NCBI GenBank assembly: GCA_905250125.1
Contig: CAJNOL010000175.1
Location: 62,001-126,000 of the forward strand
Direction of reading: 5' to 3'
Source: Rotaria sordida
Lineage: Eukaryota > Rotifera > Eurotatoria > Philodinida > Philodinidae
DNA: 64,000 nt
A program made the position numbers and the translations under genes. Position 1 is the first letter of the stretch; every line of letters starts with the position of its first letter. Of this stretch, positions 1 to 13,400 are shown piece after piece. The notes beneath the pieces were generated by a model. That model searched no databases. It was not told the origin of the DNA and was given only the letters and a program-made list of their open reading frames with translations.

Positions 1-413
1 ATTATAAATATGAAAGGAAGAAATGGTTTGAGATTTTCGTATTTGCTTTTAATTATTTCGGTAGACTAATATTTTAGTCACAGAATTTATACAACTGACT
101 GATCAGTGTAAGCAACCTCGTTTATTGTTTTTTGTCTATTTAACATCAGTCTCAATTCTGTAATGGGTTCAGTCTCGTTTCGACGACAAAACGTCTGTCC
201 GACGTGATCAACAGAAATGTTTCTGCTTCGTTTTGTCGACAAGTTATAGTGTGATCAATAAGGAATCCTAATAATTAATACTTGTTTATTAAAACTAACC
301 CGTAATTATGATAAATAGCATTTAACAAAAAAAAAAAGATCAAATATAGTAAAACAAAGAAAAACATGACGATATAAACAATTGATCAAGATATGCTTTG
401 AGTACCCAGGTCA
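1..413. other. Upstream non-coding stretch
   Basis: No open frame with coding character is visible before the proposed start of the first gene. The stretch contains poly-A and poly-T tracts and probably holds that gene's 5' flank, or the tail of a gene outside the window. Confidence 0.4.
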
Positions 414-3400
414 ATGATTCCAACTCCTGAATCCGTGAATTTACGGAAGTTTCTCGCTGTAAAGATGCCGCTTCCGACCGAAAAACTTATGCAAACGGTA
501 GAAATTTGGAAGCAAGAATCCAACGAACGGATTTTTCTAGTTTTAGTCGTCACTTGATAAAGTCGACCATGGAATTCTTACTTTCAAGTATCTATCATTT
601 TCCTGAGTTTTTTGATCGGAAACGACTCCTATTTCTTGATCTGGATATGACTAAAAAAATGGAATCAACCGGAATTTTTTTCCTATTATTTTTCTAATCT
701 TTGTCAAATAATTATTCAATGTCAATAAATCATTTGTATAACGATTGATAAAATTTGTTGCTAGAGGAAAACTATGATTCATTTTTTATTAATTCTTCGA
801 GAACGACGTACACATTCAAATTTGTTATAGTAACATATGAATTAATGAGGTGATGATGACAATCTTCTACTTTATTATTTGTCTGAAGTTTTATTACTTA
901 TCGAATAAAAATTAATATCCATTACATATGTCAATTAATTGTGTCATAATTTGTCGATAAAAGGAGAAAAACAACTCTGTCGATGAAATAGAATGATAGT
1001 GTATAATGTTGTTTTTATTCTGTATACTTATCTTTGATTCTATTTTTTCTTTTTGTTCTAATTCTTTTCATTATGATTAATTTTTCAAGATTCGACAGTT
1101 AAATTTGTCTAACCGATTTCCGGTTTTTGTTTTTGAATATGTGACACAAATTTGTTTGAAATGAAATATAATAAAAACTTATTTTTTCTTTTTTATCTTT
1201 GAAGGTATCAGAAGAAGAATCTATTGTAAAATCGATTCCATCAACTATTGATACATCAAAAGTAAATTTATCGAATAAAAATAATTCTGAACAACCATCT
1301 TTAATTCGTAAGAAAAATGGAAAATCTCGTTTTTCACCAATTATTGTTGATCCATCAATATTGACTTCACAACAAAATTCAACAATTGATCTTCATTCAG
1401 ATGATCATGATAATAATCAATTATCTTCATCTATAAATACAAATAATTCTTCAAAAAAACCAACTATTTCAAAAATTTTAGCACCTAATGAATCAATAAA
1501 ATCAATTGGTGATGCTGATATAAAAGTAACTTCATCCAATTCATGTCGTAAAGTTGAATTTCAAAGTGGACCTATTGATAAAACATCGACAAATAAAGGA
1601 TCTTCACATGATTTACGTTTAACTTTAAGTAAAAATCGAACTAAACACAACAACGATCATGATGATAATGGTACAAATGGAAGTCAAATAACGAATGATG
1701 ACGACTCAACAATAACAAACAATAAACCAATGTCATCAAAAATCAATCCAAATAAAGAAGACAAACAGCAAAGGTAGACCGTATTAAAAAAAAAAAAAAC
1801 TTTATATATTCTCACATAAACGGCGATGTGTGAATGAAAATATAAAAAAAAAATACAATGGACTTTACACAAACCATTATGTGTTCATCCATTTTGCAGT
1901 CATGATTATCAACAACAAAGAAGTGTCACATCAACATCGATTGAGACAACCATCGACGATATCATGGATAAACGTGACACTCGACGTCATCAACAACAAC
2001 GGATCAACAGTAGTCGACAACAACAAAATTCTTCATCATCAACAAACAATTTAAAAGAAAGATCTTATACTTATGGTATAGTTTATTTCATGATTATTGA
2101 ATCGATTTATTCTTGTTGTTTTCTTTAGAATCAACATCGCAACAACCAGCAAAATATGGATCAAATCAGAAGGTGAGTATTGACAGTCATCATATATTAT
2201 TAGCATAATCCATAGATTTAACATAAGTTAAATTGATGCTTTTCTACTGATAACGAATACAGATATTTTTCGAATTACTTCGATCGAACATATCACTGTG
2301 GTACTTTGACCAGCTTACGAAAAAACCACACGAAATTGCTTTTGAATTTACATTTTGCATATAGAGAGAGAACGTAGAGACAAAAATAAATTTAGTAAGA
2401 TTAATAAATGTTATGTATAGATCTGTGATTTCACAAAAAAAAATCAAATATTTCAAATTTCGGCGTGAAACATCGTACAAATGAAGGTCTCAACTAGGGT
2501 ACCTGATATAACAATTTTCAGACATTGTCTGTGTGATAAACTAACTTTTCAAAATACCTGTATATTATATGTTATCTATTCAAACGCAATGACATATTTT
2601 ACAGTTAATATTTTTCACACACAATGTTTTAAAATTCAGGAACCTCTTATAGAAGTTACTTTAATTAAAGCCTTCATTTGTATTAAGTTTCATGTTGAAA
2701 TTCGAAGAAAATATGATTTTTTTTTGTAACGTCATAGCTCCACATATAAGATTTGCTAATTATCCAATATATCGATCACAATACACTATAGACCTAAACG
2801 GAGTGGGTTGTCGCTATTTTGTAGTAGTGAGTAAGATTAAAAATTCTTCGGAAAGTACTTTCATTCTCGGAGTGCTATAAGTGATGATCGGAAGATAGGG
2901 GTAGAATGGAACTTAAGGTGACCCGATTCCTTGCATAACATGCGATCTATCGCCAGACTGTCTTTCTTCCCAATTCTATTCATCTCGCAAACGACATTGT
3001 CTGCCGTTTCAGTGCAAAATTACCGTGAAAAATTGACAGAAGGTAGACATTATGAGGGAAATAGTGGAAATCTACCTAATCGAGAGCCCTATTAGATTCA
3101 TTCTTGTTTTGATGTTTTCTCTATATACTTAAAGTATACTTTCACAAGTGATAAATCCCATTAAATAGTTCCCTAGTTAGATTTCTTGTATATAGAGAAT
3201 ATGTAAAATAAAGTCTACAGAGAAAACAGAATAATTTATTCAAATTAAAAGTAATATTAAAGAAATCTTGTTTTTATTATATTAAATATTATTTATTTAT
3301 TTATTTCTTCATCTATAACATCAGTATTAATTCTTTTTCATGCTAATTTCATCTAATAATTCTATGTTAATATAATCAATAAATCACACATTTCAATAAC

Positions 3401-4129
3401 GACAATATTTCGTAGTTCTTATCCTTCTTTTCAGTTGTCTATTTTCACATAAAAATGATTTAACTATAATTGATCATTTAAAATGAAAAAAAAAGTAAAT
3501 AGTCTTAGTTAGAATAGAAAATTCCATTATGTGAGAGTTAATTTTTTTTTATAAAGCCGTGCTATGAGTTATCGATATTATTGTCTGGATGAATAAGGAG
3601 TGGTCATGCAATGACATGACTTACAGTGAAACTGGTAAGTGCATAGTAAACTTAAGATGAAGATCATGTAGAGCTGGACAGGTTAGATTAAAAATTAGAT
3701 AGAACAGAAAATTTGTCAGCATATTTTGAGTACGAAAATAGTTTTTATAGCTTGAGAAACCTGTTTTATGGTTATAAAGTGCCTAAAACAAATAAAAAAA
3801 TCCTTATCCGATATGAAGTCTTTTGAAAGTATTTTTAAATGAACATACCGTCATGAACAGAATCACTCACTCAAGTCAATCATCAAAACTTGACTTATCC
3901 AACTTTGCAATTACCTTATCCTTATTCATCGATATGAACAATTTGAGAAGTTTTGATTGAAAACTGTCTTAATTTTTATAACTTTTTTTTTCAGCGTCAT
4001 GAAATGGATGATCTTCGTTCTCGTTTATTTGAACAGAAAAATTCGAAATCATCACGTAAGTCTATATTCTCTATGATCTATTTTCTAATTTTTATCATAT
4101 TAGGAACAACACATCGAAATAATTATTGA
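414..4129 (+). CDS. Ser/Asn-rich disordered protein, unknown function
   Basis: Six exons: 414-497, 1205-1773, 1900-2075, 2129-2172, 3995-4055 and 4104-4129. They join in phase to 320 codons (319 aa). I do not recognise the family. The product is hydrophilic and low in complexity, rich in Ser, Asn, Lys, Asp and Gln, with Gln runs in exon 3 and a charged C-terminus (RHEMDDLRSRLFEQK). There is no signal peptide or membrane segment. Exons 2 to 6 are well supported, since phase 0/2/1/0/1 is matched at each GT-AG junction. Exon 1 (MIPTPESVNLRKF) is less certain: it was chosen because it is open, follows an in-frame stop at 399-401, and ends on a phase-0 donor. Intron 4 (2173-3994) is long. The stop lies 334 bases before the GRIPAP1 start on the same strand. 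It could be a nuclear or cytoskeletal scaffold, but nothing shows this. Confidence 0.6.
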
Positions 4130-4462
4130 TCACAGTTCTAGATTGGTGGTGTTTTTTTTTCTTGTTTACGTTATGTCATATCCATTTGCTAAATATGTAA
4201 TTTGTTTTTGTTCTTTTTTCTTTCATTTCATTTATGATGCTTGTATGTGTGCATAACAATTTCTTCTTTTTCCATACTTCATCAAACTTCACTGTGGTCA
4301 TCTTACATATACATTTTGTTGGAATGGAGTGTAGCTTTTACCTCTTTCGTGTGTTTTTGTTTTGTGTATCAATATGCAAAACTTGAATATACTTTGACAA
4401 AAGAAACCAAATAAGAAAATGAATTGTTTTTTTTTTTTTTATAAATCAGTTCATTCTAGATT
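4130..4462. other. Intergenic, putative GRIPAP1 promoter region
   Basis: T-rich spacer between two genes on the same strand. It shows no open frame. An AG just before the ATG could be a 5'UTR splice acceptor. Confidence 0.35.
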
Positions 4463-7400
4463 ATGTCGGTATCCGACGAAGAATTTCAGCGTTTTCAAAA
4501 TCAATTGGTTGAAATTAAAACGCGAAATTATCAATTGGAAGAACAAAATAAAAAACTAAAAACAGGTAAATTAAATGTATATGTCAATTTCGAAGTGATG
4601 ATATAAAAATAATTATTAGTTTACAAATATAATTAGAACAGAATAGGAATTTATCGTTTGCATAGTCTGTCTATGGTTTACGAGAGAAATCCTCGAACTG
4701 ATAAATTATTTTTTGAGTTGAGATAATGTAGAACCAAATGAGCTATGAATACTTCGAAACTAGTTCGTACTCCTAGCTTATTGCTGCAGAGATTCTACCA
4801 CTTTTAAAATGAATGTCGTAGTAACAGAAAAACTGATTTTCGAATTTCGACATGAAACTTTTTATAGAGACAACTCTTGACGAGAATAGTTTTTTGTAAA
4901 TGTTTCAGATCTTATCTCTATTTCTATCCTAAAATACAATTATGGTGGTAGCGTGTCTTTTACATCGCTCATATAAACTGGTAGATTGTATGTTCTTATT
5001 TCAGGATAGAAGTGAATCAAAAGGCTTGAAACTTTCATAATAAACTCCTCTTGTTAAGACCTATCTCTATGTAAAATTTCTAGTAGAAATTCGAAAATGA
5101 GTTTTTCGAAGGGGAAACTACGATATTCATTTGAGAGTACAGTATTTGTGCAGTAATAATCTAAGAGTACGATCATTTCTCAGGATATTCATAGTTCATT
5201 TGATTCTATATAATCTCGACTCAAAAGCGATTTATTCAGTTGCAGAACTTCCCTCGTTAGGTGTGAAGAATTCATCCATTGACTGAATTCTCATTGCGTT
5301 TTCTTTTTCAATACTGAATAATTTTTCTAAAATACGTTCTAGCAAAATTTTGAAAACTAAATTTTGTTATGAGGGAGATAAATAGACATATCATTATATT
5401 GAAGGTATCAGATTCATGGATAGATTCATACGTAGATCGCAGCAATATTGTACGAAACATAAGGAAATCGAATTAATTATACTATTTCTCATTTGCGAGC
5501 ATAGGAAAATTGTTTTTTCAAGTTGTAGTTAACTATGAAATTGATGAATTTATAAGTTTTAAATAAAACGGTTGAATTTCTCATAAATAAAATAGTTTCC
5601 AAAGATTTGAATTGATGAGGACACATAGAAAAATAAATTCTTTTCGTAAGAAAGTTAAGCTGCACTTCATAGAGGACATAAGTTATCATTTAGAATAAAT
5701 TATTTTGGATTAAGTCAAGTTACCAGAATTCGTAGAGACCCTGAGTTTTTGTTTAGATAATATCTTTATTCTAATCCAGATCCAAGAAAATCGACGCCAT
5801 TATGTTGCCGTTTTCCGTTATTTCGGAATGCGATAAAAATAGTACGAGAAACAATGATGATTGTCCTGGGAAATAAAGCTACTGTAATTTGTAGAAGATA
5901 TATTTTTAGTCTAAAATGAATTGCAATAATTTCCAGACGGTTATACTTGATGTCAAGGAGAAGTATGATAATTTATTTTCCTTTTATATAATAATTATCA
6001 AGTGTTATATGAGATGATATCATAAGTACTTACAAACTGATCTTGGAAGTAACCCAAGCAAACTATTATTATCGGTTGTACTTAGTATCAGTTTTCTGAA
6101 AAAGAAAATAAATATCTTGACTAAATGAATGGATTTTTTGTGTATTATCAATAAAGATAATTTTCATAATGTACGAATAAGGGTCATCGATTTGTACGTA
6201 GTTAAGAAAAATTTTCATCAAAATCAAGGACAAGTTTCATAAAAGCTTTATCATAATTCATCATAATCATTGAATAGATCTTCAATTGTCACAATGATCT
6301 TTAATGAACTGTTCAAACTGCAGTTCATCACAAGTAAAACTGAATAAATTAGTTTTGTTAAAGTTGACATGAGTAAAGTTTCAAATTTCATGTTTTTATT
6401 TTTAAATTAATTAAATGCTAAAAAACTACAGCAGTGGACGATTGGACCAATTGATGGGATAATTGTTCCCGTTTAAGGAGAAATGGTTCACCCACAAAAA
6501 GTCATACGTATCAAGAAGAAATGAAAAAAAAAAAGAATATAAACCTATGTTTATCACGTTTAATTTACCATGAAGAAATACTTCAGCGAGGAGAAACAGA
6601 ATGAAAGAATACAAGCATATCTCTATCAGTCTCTACTCCATGACCTATTTTTCGTTTTGTTATTTCTGCTTATTAACGTTAAGATGGATGAAGGATTTCT
6701 GTTAGAAATATTTACATTTCTGTTTGAGATAATCCATTTCTACTAGAATTTCTCCTTACAATGAAAAATAATTTAATTCCTTTCTGCTGATATTGTAAGG
6801 ATAATCTGATCGATTTCTCCTTGTATATTAAACATATCTCCTTGTGAAGATAGATATGGTCGATACGTTTCTAATTGAAAACATTTAGTGATGGATTGTG
6901 TTTCGCTATGAAAAGTATTTCTGCTTGACTTTGTATGGGGTGAAGGATTTCTGCTATAAGCGAAACTATTTTTCGATTTTCGGGGATATCGTCCAGCCCT
7001 TCTTTAGTGGACATGTATAGACAAGATATCGTTTTGTTGTAATATATCATTTTGTACAGAAATCAGTGCTTTACAATAATGTTGAGTTGAAACTATTTCA
7101 AGATGCGAACGAAGAGAACTCCGCTAAAAACTGTTATTTTGCTTTGTATAAACATAATTTTGAACTTTTTCATAACACTTGCTGATAGTTGTTCAATTTA
7201 TTCCAGAAGAAAAATCTGAACATATGTTCGGAAATAATAGAAAATTTTGATCGTAACCAATTGTTGTTTAGTGATCGAAAGAATGAATGAATATTTTGTG
7301 TCAAGACTTTTGTACGAAAGATTTATCATTTGATTTCTAAACATTGACTTTCATTGTACATGAATTTCTATAGATATTCTTGTTTAATATTTATTTATAA

Positions 7401-10400
7401 AATTTTTATAACTAAATATAAATACTTTGTTTTTCTTTTCGTTTTGTCATATTAGAAAATGTGCATTTAAAAACTCAAATTGAAAATTTTGAAAAAGATA
7501 GTATTCATTTACGATTACCAACTAAAGTGGTATGTTATTCATTACAAACAAAAAAAAAAATTATCGTTTAAAAAATATACATGTATATATATATATATAT
7601 ATTTTAGTTACCATGGAAAATTCGTCGTGTTTCTGGACGAGATACTGATGAAGTTCAACGTGAAAATGATGTACTTGCACGTAAAGTTCACACGCAAGAA
7701 GAAGACTTTAAACTACAAAATGAAACAATGATGCGTGAATTACATGAAGTAAATAAAAGCAATTTGCTTTTTTTTTTGTTAAGGAAATTTATATTAATGA
7801 TGAAGATCTTCTAATTGATGATGATAATTTTAGTCGAAGATAATAATGATAATAAAACATATAAATAAAAAATATAATTAATAGTATAAGAATAATTATT
7901 AAACAAATAAATGTTAATTTCAATAGAGTTGAATTTGTTGTTGAACGAGTTATTAATGTTAATATTTGACGATAATTTTCTTCAATTAATAAATTATAAT
8001 TATAATAAGGCGTTGAATTTGTTGTTGAAATAAAACTTATATTTGGTTCAATACTATAAGGTTGAGTTGTGAGTTGTTCTGTATCGACAGATAGAATAAC
8101 ATTAAAATCAAGTAGATTATTACTTGTAGTTGTTTCAAAAGTATTATTCTCAAGAAGACTTATACCGATAGGTATTGATCTAAAATAAAAGAAAAAAAAA
8201 AGAATTTTTGAAAGAATTTTTATTTATGTTTGTAAAACGAACTTCTTTAAATAAAAGTCACATTTAGCATATTGAACAAAAAGTGTTTTCGATTGAATTG
8301 AATTACAATGATTATCGATAAATGTTTTCCATAGATATTTATCTTGAATAAAAAATTTACATTGATTTAATTGATTTAAATTTTTTATTTGAATATTTAT
8401 TTCAATTTGTTTATTTAATAATATATCAATTGATTCAAATGGAATATAAAATGCATCGATTAAAATGAAACGATTTGTATAATTTTTTGATTCAATTGTA
8501 GAATTATTTATTTCAATTTGATTATTTAATTCTATTTTTATATCAATATTATTTCGATTAATTAACCATAAAAATGTATTATATTGATATAGATCAATTA
8601 TAATCCATATTAAACGTGATTGTAAACGACATAATAATGTAAAATCAATTTCTAATGGTAAAATTTCCATTGTTAATGATGGATATGGACATTCATATGA
8701 GATTAATGGTTGGTTATTTAATGGTGGATTTAATATTTTTGTAAAATTTTGTAGACAATGAAAATACCATTCTGTATGATGATTAATAATACCAAAATAA
8801 AATGGTTCATTTGTATGAATTAAAAGAAAAATATCGAAAAAATTTATCAATAAGAAATAATTTAATTTCATTGAATAAAATTATTTGTCTTCGTTCGGTT
8901 GTCTGAATGAAATTTGTTATAACTAAATATATAAAATATTTTCTTTTTAGTTTTAAAAGCTTTTTTTTTAATTTGCTAAAAAGAAAAAAATTATAGTTTC
9001 ATATCATCTAATTGCTTTCTCAAGGACAAAATAAGTTCGTTAATGTTGAATTACACATACTATAATGAAAAATATATACTTTTTTTTTTTTTTTTACAAA
9101 TATTATTCGAAGAATCAAAAAAGAGTACATAATGTTCGATAATTGATTAGTTTATAAAGAGTGTCCCATAATAACTGTTGATAGATTGTTAATGATATTT
9201 TTCATACGTTTTCTTGGTGTAGAGAGCTGAAATTTTTATCACATATATATCTAATCAAGGTATTTTATTTCTGATAGGTTCAATCCTCTAGCTATAACTA
9301 GTAGCGAAATGCATAAAATTTCGTACTCATTTTTTTGCATTGTATTTTGTCAATGAAAATAATACAAAACTCGAGTACGAAAGTTTATGTATTTCACCAC
9401 TAACGGGTGGTGCATAATAAATGAGCCACTTTTGTGTTTCATTTTTCCACCACTTAATACGCTTTATTAAAAAATAAAATATACCACAAGATGCGACATG
9501 AAAAGCTCTACCATCTACAAAGTAAAGCATATTTTAATTGTATAATTGTTGTTTTGAAAAAAAGCAAAACTTTATGCGATCAGTTGTCGCAGTGGCAAAA
9601 ATTGATCGTATAAAGTTTTGCTTTTTTTCAAAACAAAAATTATACAATTAAAATATGCTTTACTTTGTAGATGGTAGAGCTTTTCATGCCGCATCTTGTG
9701 GTATATTTTATTTTTTAATAAAGCGTATTAAGTGGTGGAAAAATGAAACACAAAAGTGGCTCATTTACTATGCGCCACCCGTTAGTTATAGCTGGAGGTC
9801 CAAAACTTTCATAAATAAAGGATCTTGATTAAATATATATGTGATAAAAATTTCAGTTGTTTACGTCGAGAAAAAGTATGAAAAACATCATTCACAATTT
9901 ATCAACAGATATTATGGGATACGGTTGATATGACTAAGTTGATTAATAATATGAGAGAAAAAAAATACTGAGATCATGAACTCATATTTTATGCAAGATA
10001 TACATTGATGATATAAATAGTAAACAACTTATTTTACTTTTTAAGCGATACTAAAGTTTCTTTTTTGTGTTCGGTATTGATAAAGAAAAACTCAAGATGA
10101 ATTTTAAAAACACATGCTATTGTTGATCATAGATATATTAAAAAGAATCTATTGCAAATAAATAATAGACTTTTAAATAAAAACTTACTTAGATAAATAA
10201 ATTTTGATCTGATGATAATTTATATTAATGCTAACAAATGAATAGAGAATCTTCATGACACTTTATAATGAATGAAATGATAAGGTTGCGATTTTTCTCT
10301 CAATACAACGATACAAAAAAAAGAATTAAGTTCCAAAACAAACAAATAATGTATAACAGAAGATTAAATTTTTTTCAAACAATAAAAAAACATAGTAATC

Positions 10401-13400
10401 AGCTTATGAACAAATCAATTTATATAAATAAAAAAAAGCTTATTTTTATGTAAAATCATTAGGTAGAAAAAAAAAAAAGAAAATGAGACTTTTTCATAAA
10501 TGAGAAATATAATCATTTCACTTACGTCAATACGTTTTCTATTTGTATTACCAAATAATAGGTTATTCTTGTTACTCGAAGGCAAATTGTTTTCTTATTT
10601 ATATATTGACATTAATAGAGAGAGAAAAAAACTCCAAAAATGAATTAGCACAGTTAGTACACCTTAACTTATATTCTATTTTTTTTTCTATTTTATTTTA
10701 GTATACATTCAAAGTTGAACAATTGGAGAGTGAACTTAAATTATATAAAGAAGGTCGTCATACAAATTTAAATAATTCTCATGATACTGCAGATACGATT
10801 AATTTAATTCATGAAGAAAATAGACGTTTAAAAGCAGAAAATAATGTTCTACAAAAAAAATTTTCCGGTAAAGAAAATATTTTATTTTTATAATAAAAAA
10901 TAAAACTAAATTGTTTTTAAAAGAATTATCAGCAAAAACTGTCGAATCAATATCGACAGCAAGTTCAAGTAATGAATCATTTCAAAAAGAAGATGGGGAA
11001 GTAGAATGTGATGATAATCGGTATGTATCTTGTGTCTCTTTATCAATCGAGAGCATAACTATCATATAAACCATGATCAACTAGACGTTAGGGAAAAAGT
11101 TCGATTTTATCGCTTCTTTCCTTTCTATATCCATATATTTTATATCAAGGTTTTTACCAAAGAATGTATAATGTATAATTATTATTTCTTTCGATTAAAC
11201 ACATCTTATATTTTTGTTTATATTGTATACTAAGATTGTATCAGAAATAATTAAAAGAATGTCTGTGTCCAGATTTATTTTGTTTTTATAATGAGAAAAT
11301 CTCATTGGAATTTTCTTGAGAATTGTATCAATAAATGCATTGGAGTTTGATTATTACAAAGTAAACTGAACCAATAAAAATAATTAGATTAATTATCTCT
11401 AGATTAAATAATATCAGGACACTTATGTTTAGATGATTTATTCACTTTGAAATTGAAATTAACAAGAAGTTCGACGAAATAATCCAGAATAATAGATAGA
11501 ATGTCAGTTTTAATAGAAATTTCTATAAGATTGTCTGATAGTAGTTTTTTTTTTATAAAGATTTTTTTGTAATTTAGAAAGAGAAAAAAAAAGAAGAGGA
11601 AACAAGAGAATTCATTCTTTGATAAAACTCAATTCAAATACAAACCATAATGAGAAGAGTCTCTATTGGATAGATATTTTTGATGTGAGATATACTTTTA
11701 TAATAATTCTATTATTGGATAAATATAACAAAAACGCACGCAATCATTTTCATTCATATAATAATATTTGATGTCTCAAGAGAAAATAAGTCGAAAGAAT
11801 GAACTTATAGGTCATATCATGATATACATCGTTTCGCAAATTTCAAACATTGTTTATTCGACTATTTTTTGTTTTATTATATTATATTTATTTAATCAGT
11901 AGTGAAGGTGGTCTTGTTCATGTTGTCTCAACGAAATCAACAAATGGTGAAACAAAATTATTCGATAGTAAATTTTCTTTTTTATATGATCTTTAAATTT
12001 GAATAATAATTCTTCTGTTATTTAATCTAGCTAATAGTATTCGTCTTGAAACTGAACAAGAAGAAAAACGTCTTCTTCAAGAACAATTTCGTCAATTAGA
12101 AATATCAGCCAATGAAACAAATACAAAACTTTTGAAACAAATTGAAAATGTAAAAAAAAAAACAAAATATTATTTAATCTTGAATAGCAAAAAAAAAACA
12201 ATAATATTTATTTATAGTTAAAAGAAAAACTTGATGAAAAACAAAATACATGTTTACAATTACAACATGATTATGAAAAACGTATTCATGATATTATGTA
12301 ATAAAAAAAAATCATATAAAAATTTTTTTTATTGTTCTTTTTTTATTATTCTAGTACTGATAATAGTAATTCAAAAACAACAAATGAATTACAAATTGAT
12401 GTACTCAAATCAGAAATAAAACGACTTCAAGATGAAATTCAAACAATAACAAAAGTCATTGTCTTGGAACAAAAAAAAAAATCTTTTTTAATTAATATAA
12501 TTATTTTTTTAGACAAAAGATGATGAAATAAATAATTATAAAAAACGTCTCAGTGAATTACAAATAACTATTAATCAATTAGAATCCCAGGTTTGTTATA
12601 TAAAAAAAAATATAACGCTAATCTGATGTGCTATTTGCTTGCTTATAACGCTTTTATTAAAGATTGGCACAGTAGCTGCTGAACAAAATCAACAATTACG
12701 CACTACTAATGCTGAACATCAACGAATTCTTGCAGATAAAGAATTGTTACTTAATCAAACAATTCTTGATCGTGATTTATTACGTACAGAAACTGAGGTG
12801 TGATGAAATTTCTTGGACAAAAAAAATTAATTCAATTGAATTAAAAACTTAATAAATTATGTGTTCGATGTTTTTTATTTAGCAATCAAGAGAAGCTTAT
12901 GAAACTTTATTACAAACTGTTCAGATGCTTGAAGAGCAAGTAACAAATAAAACACGTGATCATGAATCTCAACTACGAGTATGTTTTGTTTTTATGAAAT
13001 TTAAAAGATAAAAAAATAATAAAATTTGGTTTTCTATAGTTAGCTGAACACCGTAAAGCTATCATTGATGAAATGGCTGCAAATAGTTTACAAGCTGAAG
13101 GAAAAGCTAAATTAGCTTTACAAAGTCAAAAAGAGAAATATCAAACAGAAATTGAACGACTTGAAAAAGAAAATAATGAATTAAAGGTATAAAATTAATA
13201 GTTTTCTTATTAGTTACAGAGAAATCTTCCTAGACAGATTAAAAATAATCAATACCGAAAAAAAAGAAAAAATAAAGACATTGTCTGAATATTTTCAATC
13301 AAAATTTAAAATAATATTGAATTGTAAATATCTTATGAAGACTTAAATTTTCAAATGAATCATTTTGACATCTTCATGTTATTTTGTTTTACTTTACTAA

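Noticed and set aside
506..697. 63-codon + strand frame
   Set aside because: Lies in the proposed first intron, low coding character, overlaps the alternative frame used for exon 1 only at its start.
9327..9770. Short frames LYFVDGRAFH... on both strands
   Set aside because: Mirror images from the two arms of one palindrome; too short and without splice support for a gene.
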